64,000 nucleotides of DNA from Terrimonas pollutisoli (lineage in GTDB: Bacteria > Bacteroidota > Bacteroidia > Chitinophagales > Chitinophagaceae). Below the pieces are notes generated by a model, which had not been told where the DNA came from, made no database searches, and saw nothing but the letters and a program-made list of their open reading frames with translations. The number at the start of each line of letters is the position of its first letter. Position 1 is the first letter of the stretch. Positions 16,869 through 25,953 of this stretch are shown here, one piece after another. Location: NCBI RefSeq assembly GCF_029360765.1, contig NZ_JARKNA010000002.1:180803-244802 (forward strand), given 5' to 3'. The position numbers were made by a program, and so were the translations under genes.

Positions 16869-17573
16869 CTAGTTAGCTAACAAAAGAAATATAGCAGGTT
16901 GTTTATGAATGTCGATCTTTTCTTTTTTCCAATCAGCAACAGATTTCGTTTTTATCCATTCTTTTTCACCCGTAATATTAACCGCCAAGCAAAGCTTAGT
17001 TGAAGGTTTGCAGGTTTTCACCAAAGTTTCCAGCAATTGGTTATTTCGATAGGGCGTTTCTATAAAAAGTTGAGTGCAGTTTTTCTTTGCCGAATCAGCT
17101 TCCATCTCCCTGACGTAATGCATTCTTTGTTGATTATCGATAGGAAGATAACCTACGAACCGAAACTGCTGTCCATTCATGCCGCTAGCCATTAAAGCCA
17201 ACAATATAGAATTCGGACCCACCAAAGGTCTTATCACTACATTCATTTCCTGTGCTGCAGCTACCAGCAGTTGACCAGGATCAGCAACACCAGGACAGCC
17301 GGCTTCGCTGATAATACCAATCGTTTTTCCGTCTTTCAATTTTTGCCTGAACGTTTGAACAGCTTCTTCTTCAGCTTTATGAATGGGGAACCATTCATAT
17401 TCATCGATCACCATTTCTTTCCACAACTGTTTCAGGAATCGCCGGGCCGTTCTTTCATTTTCAACAAAAAATACCTGGCAATTTTTTATGGCGTCGAGCA
17501 CATAGAGAGGAATGGTTTCAAGACCATTTTCGTCCAATAAAGAAGGGATCAAATAAACACTGGCGTTTTGCAT
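16869..17573 (-). CDS. RsmI-like SAM-dependent methyltransferase (tetrapyrrole methylase fold)
   Basis: 234 residues of the tetrapyrrole methylase/RsmI fold. Visible blocks: VYLIPSLLDE at the N-terminus in place of the usual glycine-rich loop, DAIKNCQVFFVENERTARRFL, GIISEAGCPGVADPG (the RsmI-type SAM site) and VGPNSILLALMASGMNGQQF. It is shorter than RsmI (about 280) and lacks its C-terminal extension. RsmI methylates the 2'-O of C1402 in 16S rRNA; this shorter paralogue type is widespread in Bacteroidota and its target is not certain. One base separates it from the EI24 gene, so they are cotranscribed. Confidence 0.85.
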   Translation of the reverse strand: MQNASVYLIPSLLDENGLETIPLYVLDAIKNCQVFFVENERTARRFLKQLWKEMVIDEYEWFPIHKAEEEAVQTFRQKLKDGKTIGIISEAGCPGVADPGQLLVAAAQEMNVVIRPLVGPNSILLALMASGMNGQQFRFVGYLPIDNQQRMHYVREMEADSAKKNCTQLFIETPYRNNQLLETLVKTCKPSTKLCLAVNITGEKEWIKTKSVADWKKEKIDIHKQPAIFLLLAN

Positions 17574-17574
17574 A

Positions 17575-18321
17575 CTACGTAGTTTTTACCTGGCGAACAG
17601 TTAATGTAGCTGCGATGATGGCATATGCCGGGGCGAAAAGAATCACCAAATGCATCAGGTAAAATAAGAAACCATTCGTGATGGCCAGTCCTTTATGCTT
17701 ACCGATAAACTGGATGCTTTGGCTGGTAGTGTAGTTGGTGCGGGCAAAACCATAATCCAACATAGAAAAACCAAAATAATAACATTCAACTACCAATACA
17801 ATGAGCGGTGTTATCCAGCCAATAATAGGAACAAGGCATAACAGAATCAATCCAACAAGATAGACGGTTTGCCAGAAGCAATTTCGCATGGCTATGTAAA
17901 CACCCCTGGCTGCTTCGGATTTTATGTCGGACCAGGTTGGTGAATGATCATTATTTTCTAATATGAACTCTGTTTTTCGGCTCAGGTAAGCAAACACCGG
18001 CGATCCGATGATCAGGCAGATATATTTGAAAAATGAAAAATAGAAAAGTAATAACACCAGCCAAAGTATGACGCCGGTGAAAGTGAAAAGAAATCCCAGG
18101 AAACTGTTTTCAAATTTTTGAATCCAATTGCTCAATTGAAGAATATGCGTAATGTATTCAATGACAGCTGTAGCTGATTTGCCAAAAAAATACATGGCCG
18201 CAATAAATAAAACGGTATAAATAAGTCCGGGAATCACTACCCATTTCCAGAGCTTGTGCTGTGAAATGAAACGATGTGCCTCGGTCCAGGATTGAATAGT
18301 TATTACAATTTCTTTTAGCAA
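17575..18321 (-). CDS. EI24 / CysZ-like integral membrane protein
   Basis: 248-residue membrane protein with about four to six hydrophobic segments (for example WVVIPGLIYTVLFIAAMYFF, FLFTFTGVILWLVLLLFYF, YLVGLILLCLVPIIGWITP). The central GSPVFAYLSRKTEFIL and the late LDYGFARTNYTTSQSIQFI are typical of the EI24 domain family, to which the sulfate permease CysZ belongs. No cysteine-synthesis gene is nearby, so sulfate transport is not supported by context; call it an EI24 family protein. Upstream of the methyltransferase gene in the same transcript. Confidence 0.82.
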   Translation of the reverse strand: MLKEIVITIQSWTEAHRFISQHKLWKWVVIPGLIYTVLFIAAMYFFGKSATAVIEYITHILQLSNWIQKFENSFLGFLFTFTGVILWLVLLLFYFSFFKYICLIIGSPVFAYLSRKTEFILENNDHSPTWSDIKSEAARGVYIAMRNCFWQTVYLVGLILLCLVPIIGWITPLIVLVVECYYFGFSMLDYGFARTNYTTSQSIQFIGKHKGLAITNGFLFYLMHLVILFAPAYAIIAATLTVRQVKTT

Positions 18322-18356
18322 GACTTATTTTTGAGAGGTAAATATAATGGATTAAG

Positions 18357-18405
18357 ATACAAGAGACAAGGTGCAAGGAACGAGGTACAAGGCACAAGAG
18401 ACAAG
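18357..18405. repeat. Quasi-tandem repeat of (a)caagagacaag-like words
   Basis: Upstream of the glycosylase gene the DNA runs through near copies of acaagagacaagg, gcaaggaacgagg and acaaggcacaagagacaag. It looks like a slippage-prone dispersed repeat rather than a coding or operator sequence. Confidence 0.5.
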
Positions 18406-18440
18406 ATCAATGAAACTGATAACCGGTAACGAATGAAAAC

Positions 18441-19046
18441 ATGAAAAAGCTCCCACTTGATTTTTATAGAAGAGACGATGTATTGCAAATAGCCGAAGAG
18501 TTAATGGGAAAACTATTGGTAACACATAAAAATGGAATTACTACTTCCGGTCGTATTGTAGAGTGTGAAGCATACGCTGGTTTCCCGGATAAAGCATCGC
18601 ATGCATTTGGCGGGAGAAGAACAAAACGGAATGAAGTCATGTATGCCGATGGTGGCCTTGCTTATGTGTATCTCTGTTATGGTATTCATCATTTATTTAA
18701 TGTGGTGACGCATGAAACGGATACACCTCATGCGATTCTTATTCGTTCACTTGAGCCGGTAAAGGGAATCAGGGACATGCTGATCAGAACCGGTAAAAAT
18801 GATTTAGATAACACATTGACAAAAGGGCCGGGCAATGTTTCCAAAGCATTAGGCATCCATACAAATGATACTGGCACATCGTTATTAAGCGGTACCATTT
18901 ATTTGATGGACGATGGCTTTGCCTATACCAAAAATCAGATAGCAACGTCACCACGCATTGGTGTTGACTATGCGGGTGAAGATGCTTTGTTGCCTTACCG
19001 TTATTATATAAAAGGAAATCCTTTTGTGAGTGGTAAGCCCCGATAA
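18441..19046 (+). CDS. mpg: DNA-3-methyladenine glycosylase, AAG/MPG family
   Basis: Base-excision repair enzyme that removes alkylated purines from DNA. The 201-residue protein shows the AAG fold markers: LGKLL-like LMGKLLVTH, RIVECEAYAGFPDKASHAFGG with the catalytic Glu in the VECEAY block, GGLAYVYLCYGIHHLFNVVT with the intercalating Tyr region, KGPGNVSKALGI and SPRIGVDYAGED. Length is normal for the bacterial family. Cytoplasmic, transcribed alone or with the transporter gene 65 bases downstream. Confidence 0.94.
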   Translation: MKKLPLDFYRRDDVLQIAEELMGKLLVTHKNGITTSGRIVECEAYAGFPDKASHAFGGRRTKRNEVMYADGGLAYVYLCYGIHHLFNVVTHETDTPHAILIRSLEPVKGIRDMLIRTGKNDLDNTLTKGPGNVSKALGIHTNDTGTSLLSGTIYLMDDGFAYTKNQIATSPRIGVDYAGEDALLPYRYYIKGNPFVSGKPR

Positions 19047-19111
19047 TCAATTAGTCAACGTAATCATAAACGTCAAATAGATGAGTATCGTTCAGGATTG
19101 ATAATGACCTG

Positions 19112-20629
19112 TTGACTAGTATGTCCTCTATGACTTTTTCCTTCGAAGATTGTATCTTGAAAACCAAAATATACCGATTGTCAACAACCAACACTAAGCA
19201 AAGAACGAAGATCATTGCATTATTAGCCGGAGTCACCATTGCCTTATTTCTTTATTTCGTCAATCCTTTCCGTGTAAATGCCGGAGCTGTAAATGTATTG
19301 GCTGTTGCCGGCTTAATGATTACCTGGTGGGTAGGGGAGGCGTTACCGATGCCCGTGGTTGCGTTGGTTCCGCTTGTTCTCTTCCCCTTGTTGAAAATAT
19401 CCTCAATGGAAGAAGCGGCCTCACCTTATGCCAACCCGGTTATTTTTTTATTTATGGGTGGGTTTATGCTGGGGCTTGCCATAGAAAAGTGGAACCTTCA
19501 TCGCCGCATAGCGTTAAACATTATCCGGCTTACCGGCACCAGCGGTGACCGCATTGTACTGGGATTTATTTTGGCGACAGGTTTATTAAGTATGTGGCTG
19601 AGTAATACGGCTACTACTATGATGATGTTCCCCATCGCCTTGTCGGTGATACATGTAATGAAAGAGAATAATAATGGCAGCGGCAACATCGCTAATTTTT
19701 CTTTGACCATTATGCTGGCTATTGCATATGCTTCTAATATAGGAGGCATTGCTACTATCATCGGCACGCCGCCTAATGTTGCTTATGTTGCCTATATCGA
19801 AAAAAAGTATGCGTATTCCGTGGATTTTATTAGCTGGATGATGATGTGCACGCCGCTGGCTATTCTATTATTGTTCTGTTTATACTGGGTGATGGTAAAA
19901 TGGCTCTTCCCTAATCGTATTAAGTCGGATATGGCCACACGGCAATTGATAAGAGATGAACTCGCTGAGCTAGGTCCTGTTTCCGTCAATGAAAAAAGGG
20001 TATTGGCTATATTTTTAGGAACTGCCTTGTTATGGATAACCAAAGATCTGATCAACATCAGTCAACCATATGTAAAGTTGAACGACACATTAATAGCGAT
20101 CACAGGCGCCATTGCCTTATTTATTTGCCCGGCTAAATCCGAAAATTCAGATTCCATATTGGAGTGGCCGGATACTAATAAAATGGCCTGGGGGATTTTG
20201 CTGCTGTTTGGTGGTGGCATTTCATTAGCTAGTGGTTTAGAAAATGCGGGCCTGATGAAGCAATTGGGAGAGTGGCTTTCCCAGTTTGCAGGAGATAAGT
20301 TTATCTTATTGCTGATTGTGACGTTGGTGACGATGTTTCTTAGCGAAGTAATGAGTAATGTGGCGCAGGTGATCGTTTTCGCTCCCGTAGTTTCATCATT
20401 GGCTGACGCCATTGGCATGAATCCGCTGGTCCTGGGAATTGCGATGACACTGGCCGCCAGTTGTGCAAGTATGCTACCGATGGGCACACCCCCTAATGCC
20501 ATTGTATTTGCCAGTGGTCATATTAAATTAAAGCAAATGCTAAGGGCGGGGTTTGTCATGAATATCTTAGCAGCAATACTAATTACCTTATTCTGTTGGT
20601 TTCTTTTACCGTTGCTGATGAAAATTTAG
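19112..20629 (+). CDS. SLC13/DASS family sodium-coupled anion symporter
   Basis: About 11-12 hydrophobic segments over 505 residues. The two DASS hallmark motifs are both present: SNTATTMMMFPIALSV with GGIATIIGTPPNVAYVAYI in the first half, and SNVAQVIVFAPVVSSLADAI with ASMLPMGTPPNAIVFASGHI in the second. Members import di- or tricarboxylates or sulfate with sodium. Substitution of SNT by SNV in the second repeat is notable, since this loop contacts sodium and substrate in VcINDY. The start is uncertain: about 30 residues before KQRTKIIALLAG may be untranslated. The substrate cannot be deduced; neighbours give no hint. Confidence 0.9.
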   Translation: MTSMSSMTFSFEDCILKTKIYRLSTTNTKQRTKIIALLAGVTIALFLYFVNPFRVNAGAVNVLAVAGLMITWWVGEALPMPVVALVPLVLFPLLKISSMEEAASPYANPVIFLFMGGFMLGLAIEKWNLHRRIALNIIRLTGTSGDRIVLGFILATGLLSMWLSNTATTMMMFPIALSVIHVMKENNNGSGNIANFSLTIMLAIAYASNIGGIATIIGTPPNVAYVAYIEKKYAYSVDFISWMMMCTPLAILLLFCLYWVMVKWLFPNRIKSDMATRQLIRDELAELGPVSVNEKRVLAIFLGTALLWITKDLINISQPYVKLNDTLIAITGAIALFICPAKSENSDSILEWPDTNKMAWGILLLFGGGISLASGLENAGLMKQLGEWLSQFAGDKFILLLIVTLVTMFLSEVMSNVAQVIVFAPVVSSLADAIGMNPLVLGIAMTLAASCASMLPMGTPPNAIVFASGHIKLKQMLRAGFVMNILAAILITLFCWFLLPLLMKI

Positions 20630-20638
20630 AAATGTAGC

Positions 20639-21256
20639 TTAATTAGTTTTCAGTGATTGGATCACTTTTATCGGCCGGTAGTCTTTTAACTTCGGATCGT
20701 ACACCTCCATCTCTGTATATTTCACTGTAATGTTTTTCCGGTTAAATGCTGCCGGGTTTTCTATTAATAAATCGGAACCGTCAAAAAATTGAAACCACCA
20801 AAGCTTTTCTTCCTTGCCAGTTTTTGTTTTAACAACCAGTATGGAAAACAAATTGTTTTCGATGCGCTGAAAAACTCCGGAAACCGATTTTATTTCCTCC
20901 TCTTCTTCCTCCGAATCTTTTATTTCACTGAGGTTATTTTTTATGAATTCCACGAATTTTGGACACCCCCTTGCAGATTCCTGCCCGATCTTTCTACTAA
21001 TCTTTTCATAATCCTCCTCGTTTTGTGTTGAAAGACCCCATTCTTTTTCAATTTCTTTGCTATACTTTTCTATTATGGGCATTATTAAGAGGCCAATTTC
21101 CATTTCAGCACCTTTGAATTTGGTAAAGTCCTTTTTGGAAAATTCAACACAAAAATTATTTGTCATTTTTTGCGTGAGAGTGGAATCCTGGGCATTTACC
21201 TGTTGAAATAAAATGGAAGCAAATGCTGTCAACAGCAACACAAAACATTTTTGCAT
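20639..21256 (-). CDS. Predicted exported protein of unknown function
   Basis: 205 residues with a signal peptide (MQKCFVLLLTAFASILFQQVNA, cleavage near NAQD). The mature part is acidic with a Glu run (SEEEEEEIK), two cysteines (NNFCVEF and ARGCPKF) that could form a disulfide, and a C-terminal beta-rich stretch (KLWWFQFFDGSDLL, ITVKYTEMEVYDPKLKDYRP). No family recognised. It is convergent to the transporter gene, with 9 bases between the stops. Confidence 0.65.
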   Translation of the reverse strand: MQKCFVLLLTAFASILFQQVNAQDSTLTQKMTNNFCVEFSKKDFTKFKGAEMEIGLLIMPIIEKYSKEIEKEWGLSTQNEEDYEKISRKIGQESARGCPKFVEFIKNNLSEIKDSEEEEEEIKSVSGVFQRIENNLFSILVVKTKTGKEEKLWWFQFFDGSDLLIENPAAFNRKNITVKYTEMEVYDPKLKDYRPIKVIQSLKTN

Positions 21257-21317
21257 ACAGACAATTAGTTTAATTCGGTTTTAAAGGGAAAGATAAAAGA
21301 GAAGTTGATTACGTCAA

Positions 21318-22331
21318 TTAAAATTTGGGGCAATTCAGCTTCTTCGCATTTGGGTCGGTCGGTTTCTTAATATAGATCAGTGAAATTTCAACACCGCCCC
21401 TGGAGTTGGAGGCAGGTTTTAATGAAGAAGTATTTACATCATACGATGCTCCAAAATGCCATTCGCCAAACTCCAGGCCGACATAAGGGATAATGGCATC
21501 TTCAAACCGGTACCAACTGCCCAGATAAAAGTTGGTGGGATTTTCTTCATCATTATTGACGTTGAGTGAAAAAGCACCACCGATCATCGTGTTGTGAGCT
21601 TTGGCTTGCATGCTGTGATTAGCGGCCACGTGTAACGAATTGTAAGAGCCAACTGGTATTCTTGCACCACCCTGTATGGTGGTTCTTGCATTCAGTACAA
21701 AATCGCCTTTTTGAAAACTTTCTTTGGGCCTGTTGATATGATACATGGAAGCCCCGAGGTAGAAATTATTATAACCGTTGGTGGTTCCGTTATAAATAAA
21801 ACCAGCATTAAGGTCAAAATAATTAAGGTTTACCTGCTGAGCCGAAAAGCTTTCATTGGTGATACCCGTAAACCCCGACGAGGTCAGCTGATCTTCGAAT
21901 AAGAGTTTGGCTGTGTTTAGCCGTTTATTCATATAAGTGCCCTGGAAACCGGCACCCAATTGGTGATAGCCGTTTTCATCCAACGCTTTGTGATAGGCGA
22001 TGGACAATCCGAGATAATTACTATTCAATGCCCCATCACCGGCTTTATCACTGTAACCCATGATACCAACACCAAACTGATCGAAGTCGGGGATCCTGTT
22101 TTTCAGGATACCCATATCCAGTGAGGCCGTCATCGTAGTGTAAGCATTATTAATAGTAGGCCATTGGTTCCGGTAATTGGACGCAAAGCGAAATACCCCA
22201 TCAAATTTTCCCGTCATAGCCGGGTTCATAGTAAGTGGCGAAGCAAAGAATTGGGAAAAATTGGGATCCTGGCCAAGGGACTCAGTAAGCAATGAAGCAC
22301 AAATAGCCAGGGTTAAAAGAAGTTTTTTCAT
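21318..22331 (-). CDS. PorP/SprF family type IX secretion membrane protein
   Basis: Outer-membrane beta-barrel of the PorP/SprF family, which in T9SS acts with PorK/L/M/N-type components or anchors individual secreted adhesins. I chose MKKLLLTLAICASLL at 22331 because it gives a proper signal peptide ending before QDPNFSQFF; the longer frame to 22388 adds 19 unlike residues. Typical marks: QDPNFSQFFASPLTMNPAM directly after the signal, GKFDGVFRFASNYRNQWP, and NFYLGASMYHINRP. No CTD-bearing partner lies next to it, which is unusual because SprF-like genes often sit beside a large secreted protein gene. Confidence 0.9.
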   Translation of the reverse strand: MKKLLLTLAICASLLTESLGQDPNFSQFFASPLTMNPAMTGKFDGVFRFASNYRNQWPTINNAYTTMTASLDMGILKNRIPDFDQFGVGIMGYSDKAGDGALNSNYLGLSIAYHKALDENGYHQLGAGFQGTYMNKRLNTAKLLFEDQLTSSGFTGITNESFSAQQVNLNYFDLNAGFIYNGTTNGYNNFYLGASMYHINRPKESFQKGDFVLNARTTIQGGARIPVGSYNSLHVAANHSMQAKAHNTMIGGAFSLNVNNDEENPTNFYLGSWYRFEDAIIPYVGLEFGEWHFGASYDVNTSSLKPASNSRGGVEISLIYIKKPTDPNAKKLNCPKF

Positions 22332-22586
22332 CTCAGCAATTAAGTTTTTTCTCTGCAGACGCACCATGTTATTTGTGACAGGAAGCATTCTATAAACGTT
22401 GTCTCGTTTTTAAAATTGCCCGAAATTGATTGCCTGCACAATTTGTCTATAGAGTGGGCAAAATACAATAAATAAAAGACCCGCAAAAGACCCCGGCTGC
22501 TGCTTTTTATAAAAAACGGGAAATTATTCAGGCCAGTTGCCCTACCATTAAAACTGACCTTGTTATTGCCAGTCGAAATGTGCAAT

Positions 22587-23237
22587 CTACATCTGCACTT
22601 TTACGCCAAAAGCCAGGTCACCTGCATCACCCAAACCCGGCACGATATAACCTTTGGCGGTCAGTTCATCGTCAATATCACCACACCAGATAGTAACCTG
22701 GGGATCTTCTCTTTTTACATACTCAATGCCGACGGTGCAGGCGATAGCAACCACGATATGAATTTCTTTTGGATGACCCTCTTCTTTAAGAAAATGAATG
22801 GTTTTGACCAGCGACGAACCTGTGGCGAGCATTGGGTCCGATATGATGACGACCCTGTCCTCCAGCTCCGGGCATGAAATATAATCAAGGCTAATTTCGA
22901 AACTTCCATCCTGGTTATGCTTGCGGTAGGCGGAGATAAATGCGTTGTCGGCTTTGTCAAAATAGTTTAAAAGACCCTGGTGCAACGGTAAGCCTGCCCG
23001 TAATATAGTCGCCAATACGGGCTGTTGTTCTAAAACCTTGCAATTGGCTGTTCCCATGGGTGTTTGCACTTCTTTTTCAGTGAAGGGCAATACCTGGCTG
23101 ATCTCGTAGGCTGCTACTTCACCGATTCTTTCCAGGTTGCGGCGAAAGCGCATCCTGTCGGCCTGGATATCCACATCCCGGAGTTCGCCAACCCAATTAC
23201 TGATAAGACTGTGTTGCTCACTTAAGTTTATAACCAT
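22587..23237 (-). CDS. upp: Uracil phosphoribosyltransferase
   Basis: Pyrimidine salvage: uracil plus PRPP gives UMP. The 216-residue cytoplasmic enzyme carries the PRPP-binding signature VVIISDPMLATGSSLVKTI, an early ATILRAGLPLHQGLL block and a C-terminal PGLGDAGDLAFGV that forms the uracil-binding loop. Length normal. It diverges from anmK across a gap with an AT-rich inverted repeat. Confidence 0.96.
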   Translation of the reverse strand: MVINLSEQHSLISNWVGELRDVDIQADRMRFRRNLERIGEVAAYEISQVLPFTEKEVQTPMGTANCKVLEQQPVLATILRAGLPLHQGLLNYFDKADNAFISAYRKHNQDGSFEISLDYISCPELEDRVVIISDPMLATGSSLVKTIHFLKEEGHPKEIHIVVAIACTVGIEYVKREDPQVTIWCGDIDDELTAKGYIVPGLGDAGDLAFGVKVQM

Positions 23238-23268
23238 TGCTTGCTGTATTTGGTTTCAGAAGTTTCAC

Positions 23269-23378
23269 AGGTTTAAAAGGTTTAAAAGGTTCAATAGATT
23301 TAATACGCTATAAAAAGTTTGTAACTGCTGCCAAAACCTCTGGAACGTTTTGAACTTCTTAAACTTTTAAACTTTTCT
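23269..23378. repeat. AT-rich imperfect inverted repeat between upp and anmK
   Basis: Left arm (about 23269-23294) has two near copies of gtttaaaagg ending in ttcaa; right arm (about 23350-23378) is its imperfect reverse complement, ttgaacttcttaaactttta. The arms enclose some 55 bases. The shape is that of a small dispersed element. A possible anmK -7 box, TACTTTTG, follows at 23385-23392 but has no well-placed -33 partner. Confidence 0.5.
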
Positions 23379-23417
23379 TCGCATTACTTTTGGCAAATCT
23401 AATCTAAAATCAGTTTA

Positions 23418-24515
23418 ATGATCTACAGGGCAATAGGCTTAATGAGTGGCAGTTCATTGGATGGGCTTGACATCGTTTTTGCAGAAATACATGAAAACGG
23501 CGGAAAATGGAGTTATGAAATAAAAGCAGCCGACTGCTATCCATATGCATCAAATTGGATCGATAAATTAAAAAATGCCGTCACATTAAATGCGCTGGAC
23601 TACCAGTTACTACATACCGATTACGGCCATTACCTGGGTCAACAGGTGAACCGTTTCGTAGAAGAACATCAATTGCAATATAAGGTGGCAGTGATTGGGT
23701 CCCATGGCCATACCACATTTCACCTGCCGGCTAAAAAAATGACAGCTCAATTGGGAGATGGTGCTGCTATCGCGGCTGCTACCAGTTTACCTGTTGTCTC
23801 GGACCTGCGGGCAATGGATGTTGCATTGGGAGGGCAGGGGGCGCCAATCGTTCCCATCGGTGAAAAATTGTTGCTGGGTGATTATGATTATTTTTTAAAC
23901 ATTGGTGGGATTGCTAATATTTCTTTTAACCAGGAAAGCTTCCTGGCATTTGATATTTGTGCCGCTAACCGGGTGCTGAACATGTTGGCTGCCAGAGAGG
24001 GCAAGGAGTATGATGAGGGCGGAAAAATGGCCGCATCCGGCAATGTAGATAATGCTTTGCTGGCAAAATTGAATGGATTGGATTTCTACAAAGAGGCATA
24101 TCCAAAGTCCCTGGCGAATGATTTTGGAACTAACATCGTATATCCGTTAATCCTGGATGCGGGAAGCAGCACTGCTGATGCATTGCGAACTTATTCCGAA
24201 CATATAGCAATGCAGGTAACCCATGCCATTGCATCAGTCAACACCCTAAAACTTCAAACTTCGGGCCTTAAACTTCTGTGCACTGGTGGCGGAGCTTTTA
24301 ACAACTTCCTGGTGGAACGATTACACGATCACCTAAAGCAACTGGATATAGAGGTGATGATTCCGGATGAAAAATTGGTGAAGTATAAGGAAGCGCTGAT
24401 CATGGCGCTGATCGCCGTACTGCGCTGGCGGGAAGAAACGAATGTATTGGCCACAGTTACCGGAGCAAAAAGGGATTCAGTAGGCGGTGCGATGTGGATG
24501 GGCCAGGAGGAGTAG
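23418..24515 (+). CDS. anmK: Anhydro-N-acetylmuramic acid kinase
   Basis: Cell-wall recycling: cleaves the 1,6-anhydro ring and phosphorylates anhMurNAc to MurNAc-6-phosphate. The 365-residue protein belongs to the AnmK family: GLMSGSSLDGLDIVFAE (phosphate 1 loop), GSHGHTTFH, AQLGDGAAIAAAT, FLNIGGIANIS, AFDICAANRVLN and CTGGGAFNNFLVERL. Residues about 277-284 (TLKLQTSG) before the last strand are encoded by cctaaaacttcaaacttc-like DNA and look like a small insertion. Etherase MurQ is not in the window. It ends convergent to the cyclase gene. Confidence 0.93.
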   Translation: MIYRAIGLMSGSSLDGLDIVFAEIHENGGKWSYEIKAADCYPYASNWIDKLKNAVTLNALDYQLLHTDYGHYLGQQVNRFVEEHQLQYKVAVIGSHGHTTFHLPAKKMTAQLGDGAAIAAATSLPVVSDLRAMDVALGGQGAPIVPIGEKLLLGDYDYFLNIGGIANISFNQESFLAFDICAANRVLNMLAAREGKEYDEGGKMAASGNVDNALLAKLNGLDFYKEAYPKSLANDFGTNIVYPLILDAGSSTADALRTYSEHIAMQVTHAIASVNTLKLQTSGLKLLCTGGGAFNNFLVERLHDHLKQLDIEVMIPDEKLVKYKEALIMALIAVLRWREETNVLATVTGAKRDSVGGAMWMGQEE

Positions 24516-24530
24516 ATGCTCATCAATTCG

Positions 24531-25571
24531 TCAGCCCAGCACTTCATAAGCCGGGATGGGATGGGCTTTGTTTTTCAAACTTACTTCGCCTATTGGCCGG
24601 CAGTTAAATGACTCTTTTACTTTTTCATAAGCCGCTTCGGTAATAACTATTTGTCCATCCCCGGCCACAGACTGCAGTCGTTGTGCAACATTCACCGTGT
24701 CACCTACAACCGTGTAATCCAATCGCCGAAGATTGGCCGACCCGATATTGCCCGAAACCATTTCACCGCTGTTGATACCAATGGAAACTTTTGGAAAAAA
24801 TGATACTTTGTTTGTCTGTTGGGGAAGTTTTTCGATTTGACAACGGACAGCGAGGCAGGCATCAATGGCACGATCCAGGTGATACTCGCCCCTGAACACG
24901 GCCATGATGGCATCGCCGATAAACTTATCAATATGTCCATCCTGTGCGATGATCTCTTTTACCATTACGTCAAAATAGTTGTTCAACAAGCTAACCACTG
25001 TATCGGGGTCTTCATTTTCACTGATTTTGGTAAAACTGCAGATATCTATAAATGCAACGGTGGCTTCCAGCGTTTCATTCGCCATGAGTGACGATTCATA
25101 TTCCCGGCTGTTCATAAAATTGAGAACCGATTCATCCACATACATCCGCAGTATATTGTTTTCCTTGATCGCCCTCAGTGTTTCCTTCATTTGCGAAACA
25201 TGGCGAATCGTTTTTTCCATGGTCAGTTCCAGGTCCTCAAAGTTTACCGGTTTGGTAATAAAATCGAAAGCGCCGCGGTTCATCGCGGTACGAATGTTTT
25301 CCATATCGCCGTAAGCAGATACGATTACTGATTTTAATAACGGTTTTGTTTCGTTTAATTTGGTAAGCAGGGTGAGTCCATCCATTTCCGGCATGTTGAT
25401 ATCGCTGAGCACCACATCCACATCCGTGTGCTGCTGCAACTGGTCCAATGCGTGGATGCCGTTTACAGCAAAAACAAATTCATACTTGTGCTCCCGTATT
25501 TTTTGCCGGAACTTTTGCTTGATCAGCGCCTCCAGATCTGTTTCGTCATCTACTACCAATATTTTTGCCAT
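24531..25571 (-). CDS. Response regulator with class III adenylate cyclase output
   Basis: Receiver (about 1-120) followed by a class III cyclase domain (about 165-346). Counting from MAKILVVDDE, the acid pocket is D8-D9, phosphoacceptor D57 in LSDINMPEMDG, Ser in VSAYG and Lys in ITKPVN. The cyclase has metal Asp in AFIDICSFT and GDAIMAVF, substrate Lys in HIDKFIGD, Thr in DYTVVGD where other cyclases have Asp, then VNVAQRL with the catalytic Asn and Arg. The Lys/Thr pair is that of class IIIb bicarbonate-responsive adenylate cyclases. So phosphorylation probably controls cAMP synthesis. Its start lies inside the end of the upstream receiver gene (26-base overlap), showing tight coupling. 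Confidence 0.92.
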   Translation of the reverse strand: MAKILVVDDETDLEALIKQKFRQKIREHKYEFVFAVNGIHALDQLQQHTDVDVVLSDINMPEMDGLTLLTKLNETKPLLKSVIVSAYGDMENIRTAMNRGAFDFITKPVNFEDLELTMEKTIRHVSQMKETLRAIKENNILRMYVDESVLNFMNSREYESSLMANETLEATVAFIDICSFTKISENEDPDTVVSLLNNYFDVMVKEIIAQDGHIDKFIGDAIMAVFRGEYHLDRAIDACLAVRCQIEKLPQQTNKVSFFPKVSIGINSGEMVSGNIGSANLRRLDYTVVGDTVNVAQRLQSVAGDGQIVITEAAYEKVKESFNCRPIGEVSLKNKAHPIPAYEVLG

Positions 25572-25944
25572 GAGCAACTATTTTTAGTTTTTCTTTTAAT
25601 AAAGTAAAATCAATAGGCTTCGTCAAAAAATCATCGGCGCCCAGTTTCATGGCCTGGTTATGATTCTCCGGATCGCCATAGGCTGTTATCATCATCACAA
25701 CGGGCGGTGGTTGTTCAAACCTGGTCTTTATGTGGCGCAACAGTTCAAGTCCGCTCATGCCGGGCATATTGATGTCTGAAAGTATGAGAACGGCTTCGTG
25801 AACATGATGGTTAAGATAGTTAAGTGCTTCTTCGCCGGAATAAGCGAAAGCAAATTCCGTTTCCCCGCTCCGGATCTCTTTTCGGAAGCGTTGTTCAAAC
25901 AGCGACCTCACATCTGTTTCGTCATCTACTACCAGTATTTTCAT
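25546..25944 (-). CDS. Stand-alone receiver-domain response regulator
   Basis: 132 residues, receiver domain only. D7-D8 and phosphoacceptor D57 (LILSDINMPGMSG), Thr in MITAYGD and Lys in FLTKPID make a complete phosphorylation site. No output domain, so it works by protein contact, as a phosphate sink or as a relay for the kinases encoded directly upstream. Its sequence is close to the receiver of the next gene (both share VVDDETD, SDINMP and AYGDPEN/AYGDMEN), implying duplication. Confidence 0.93.
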   Translation of the reverse strand: MKILVVDDETDVRSLFEQRFRKEIRSGETEFAFAYSGEEALNYLNHHVHEAVLILSDINMPGMSGLELLRHIKTRFEQPPPVVMMITAYGDPENHNQAMKLGADDFLTKPIDFTLLKEKLKIVAHGKNIGSR

Positions 25945-25953
25945 TTTTAAAAT

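Noticed and set aside
17575..18321. Sulfate transporter CysZ
   Set aside because: Only the general EI24 fold is supported; no sulfur-assimilation genes adjoin.
18357..18405. CRISPR-like short repeats
   Set aside because: Units are of unequal length, have no spacers and no cas genes are present; it is a degenerate tandem tract.
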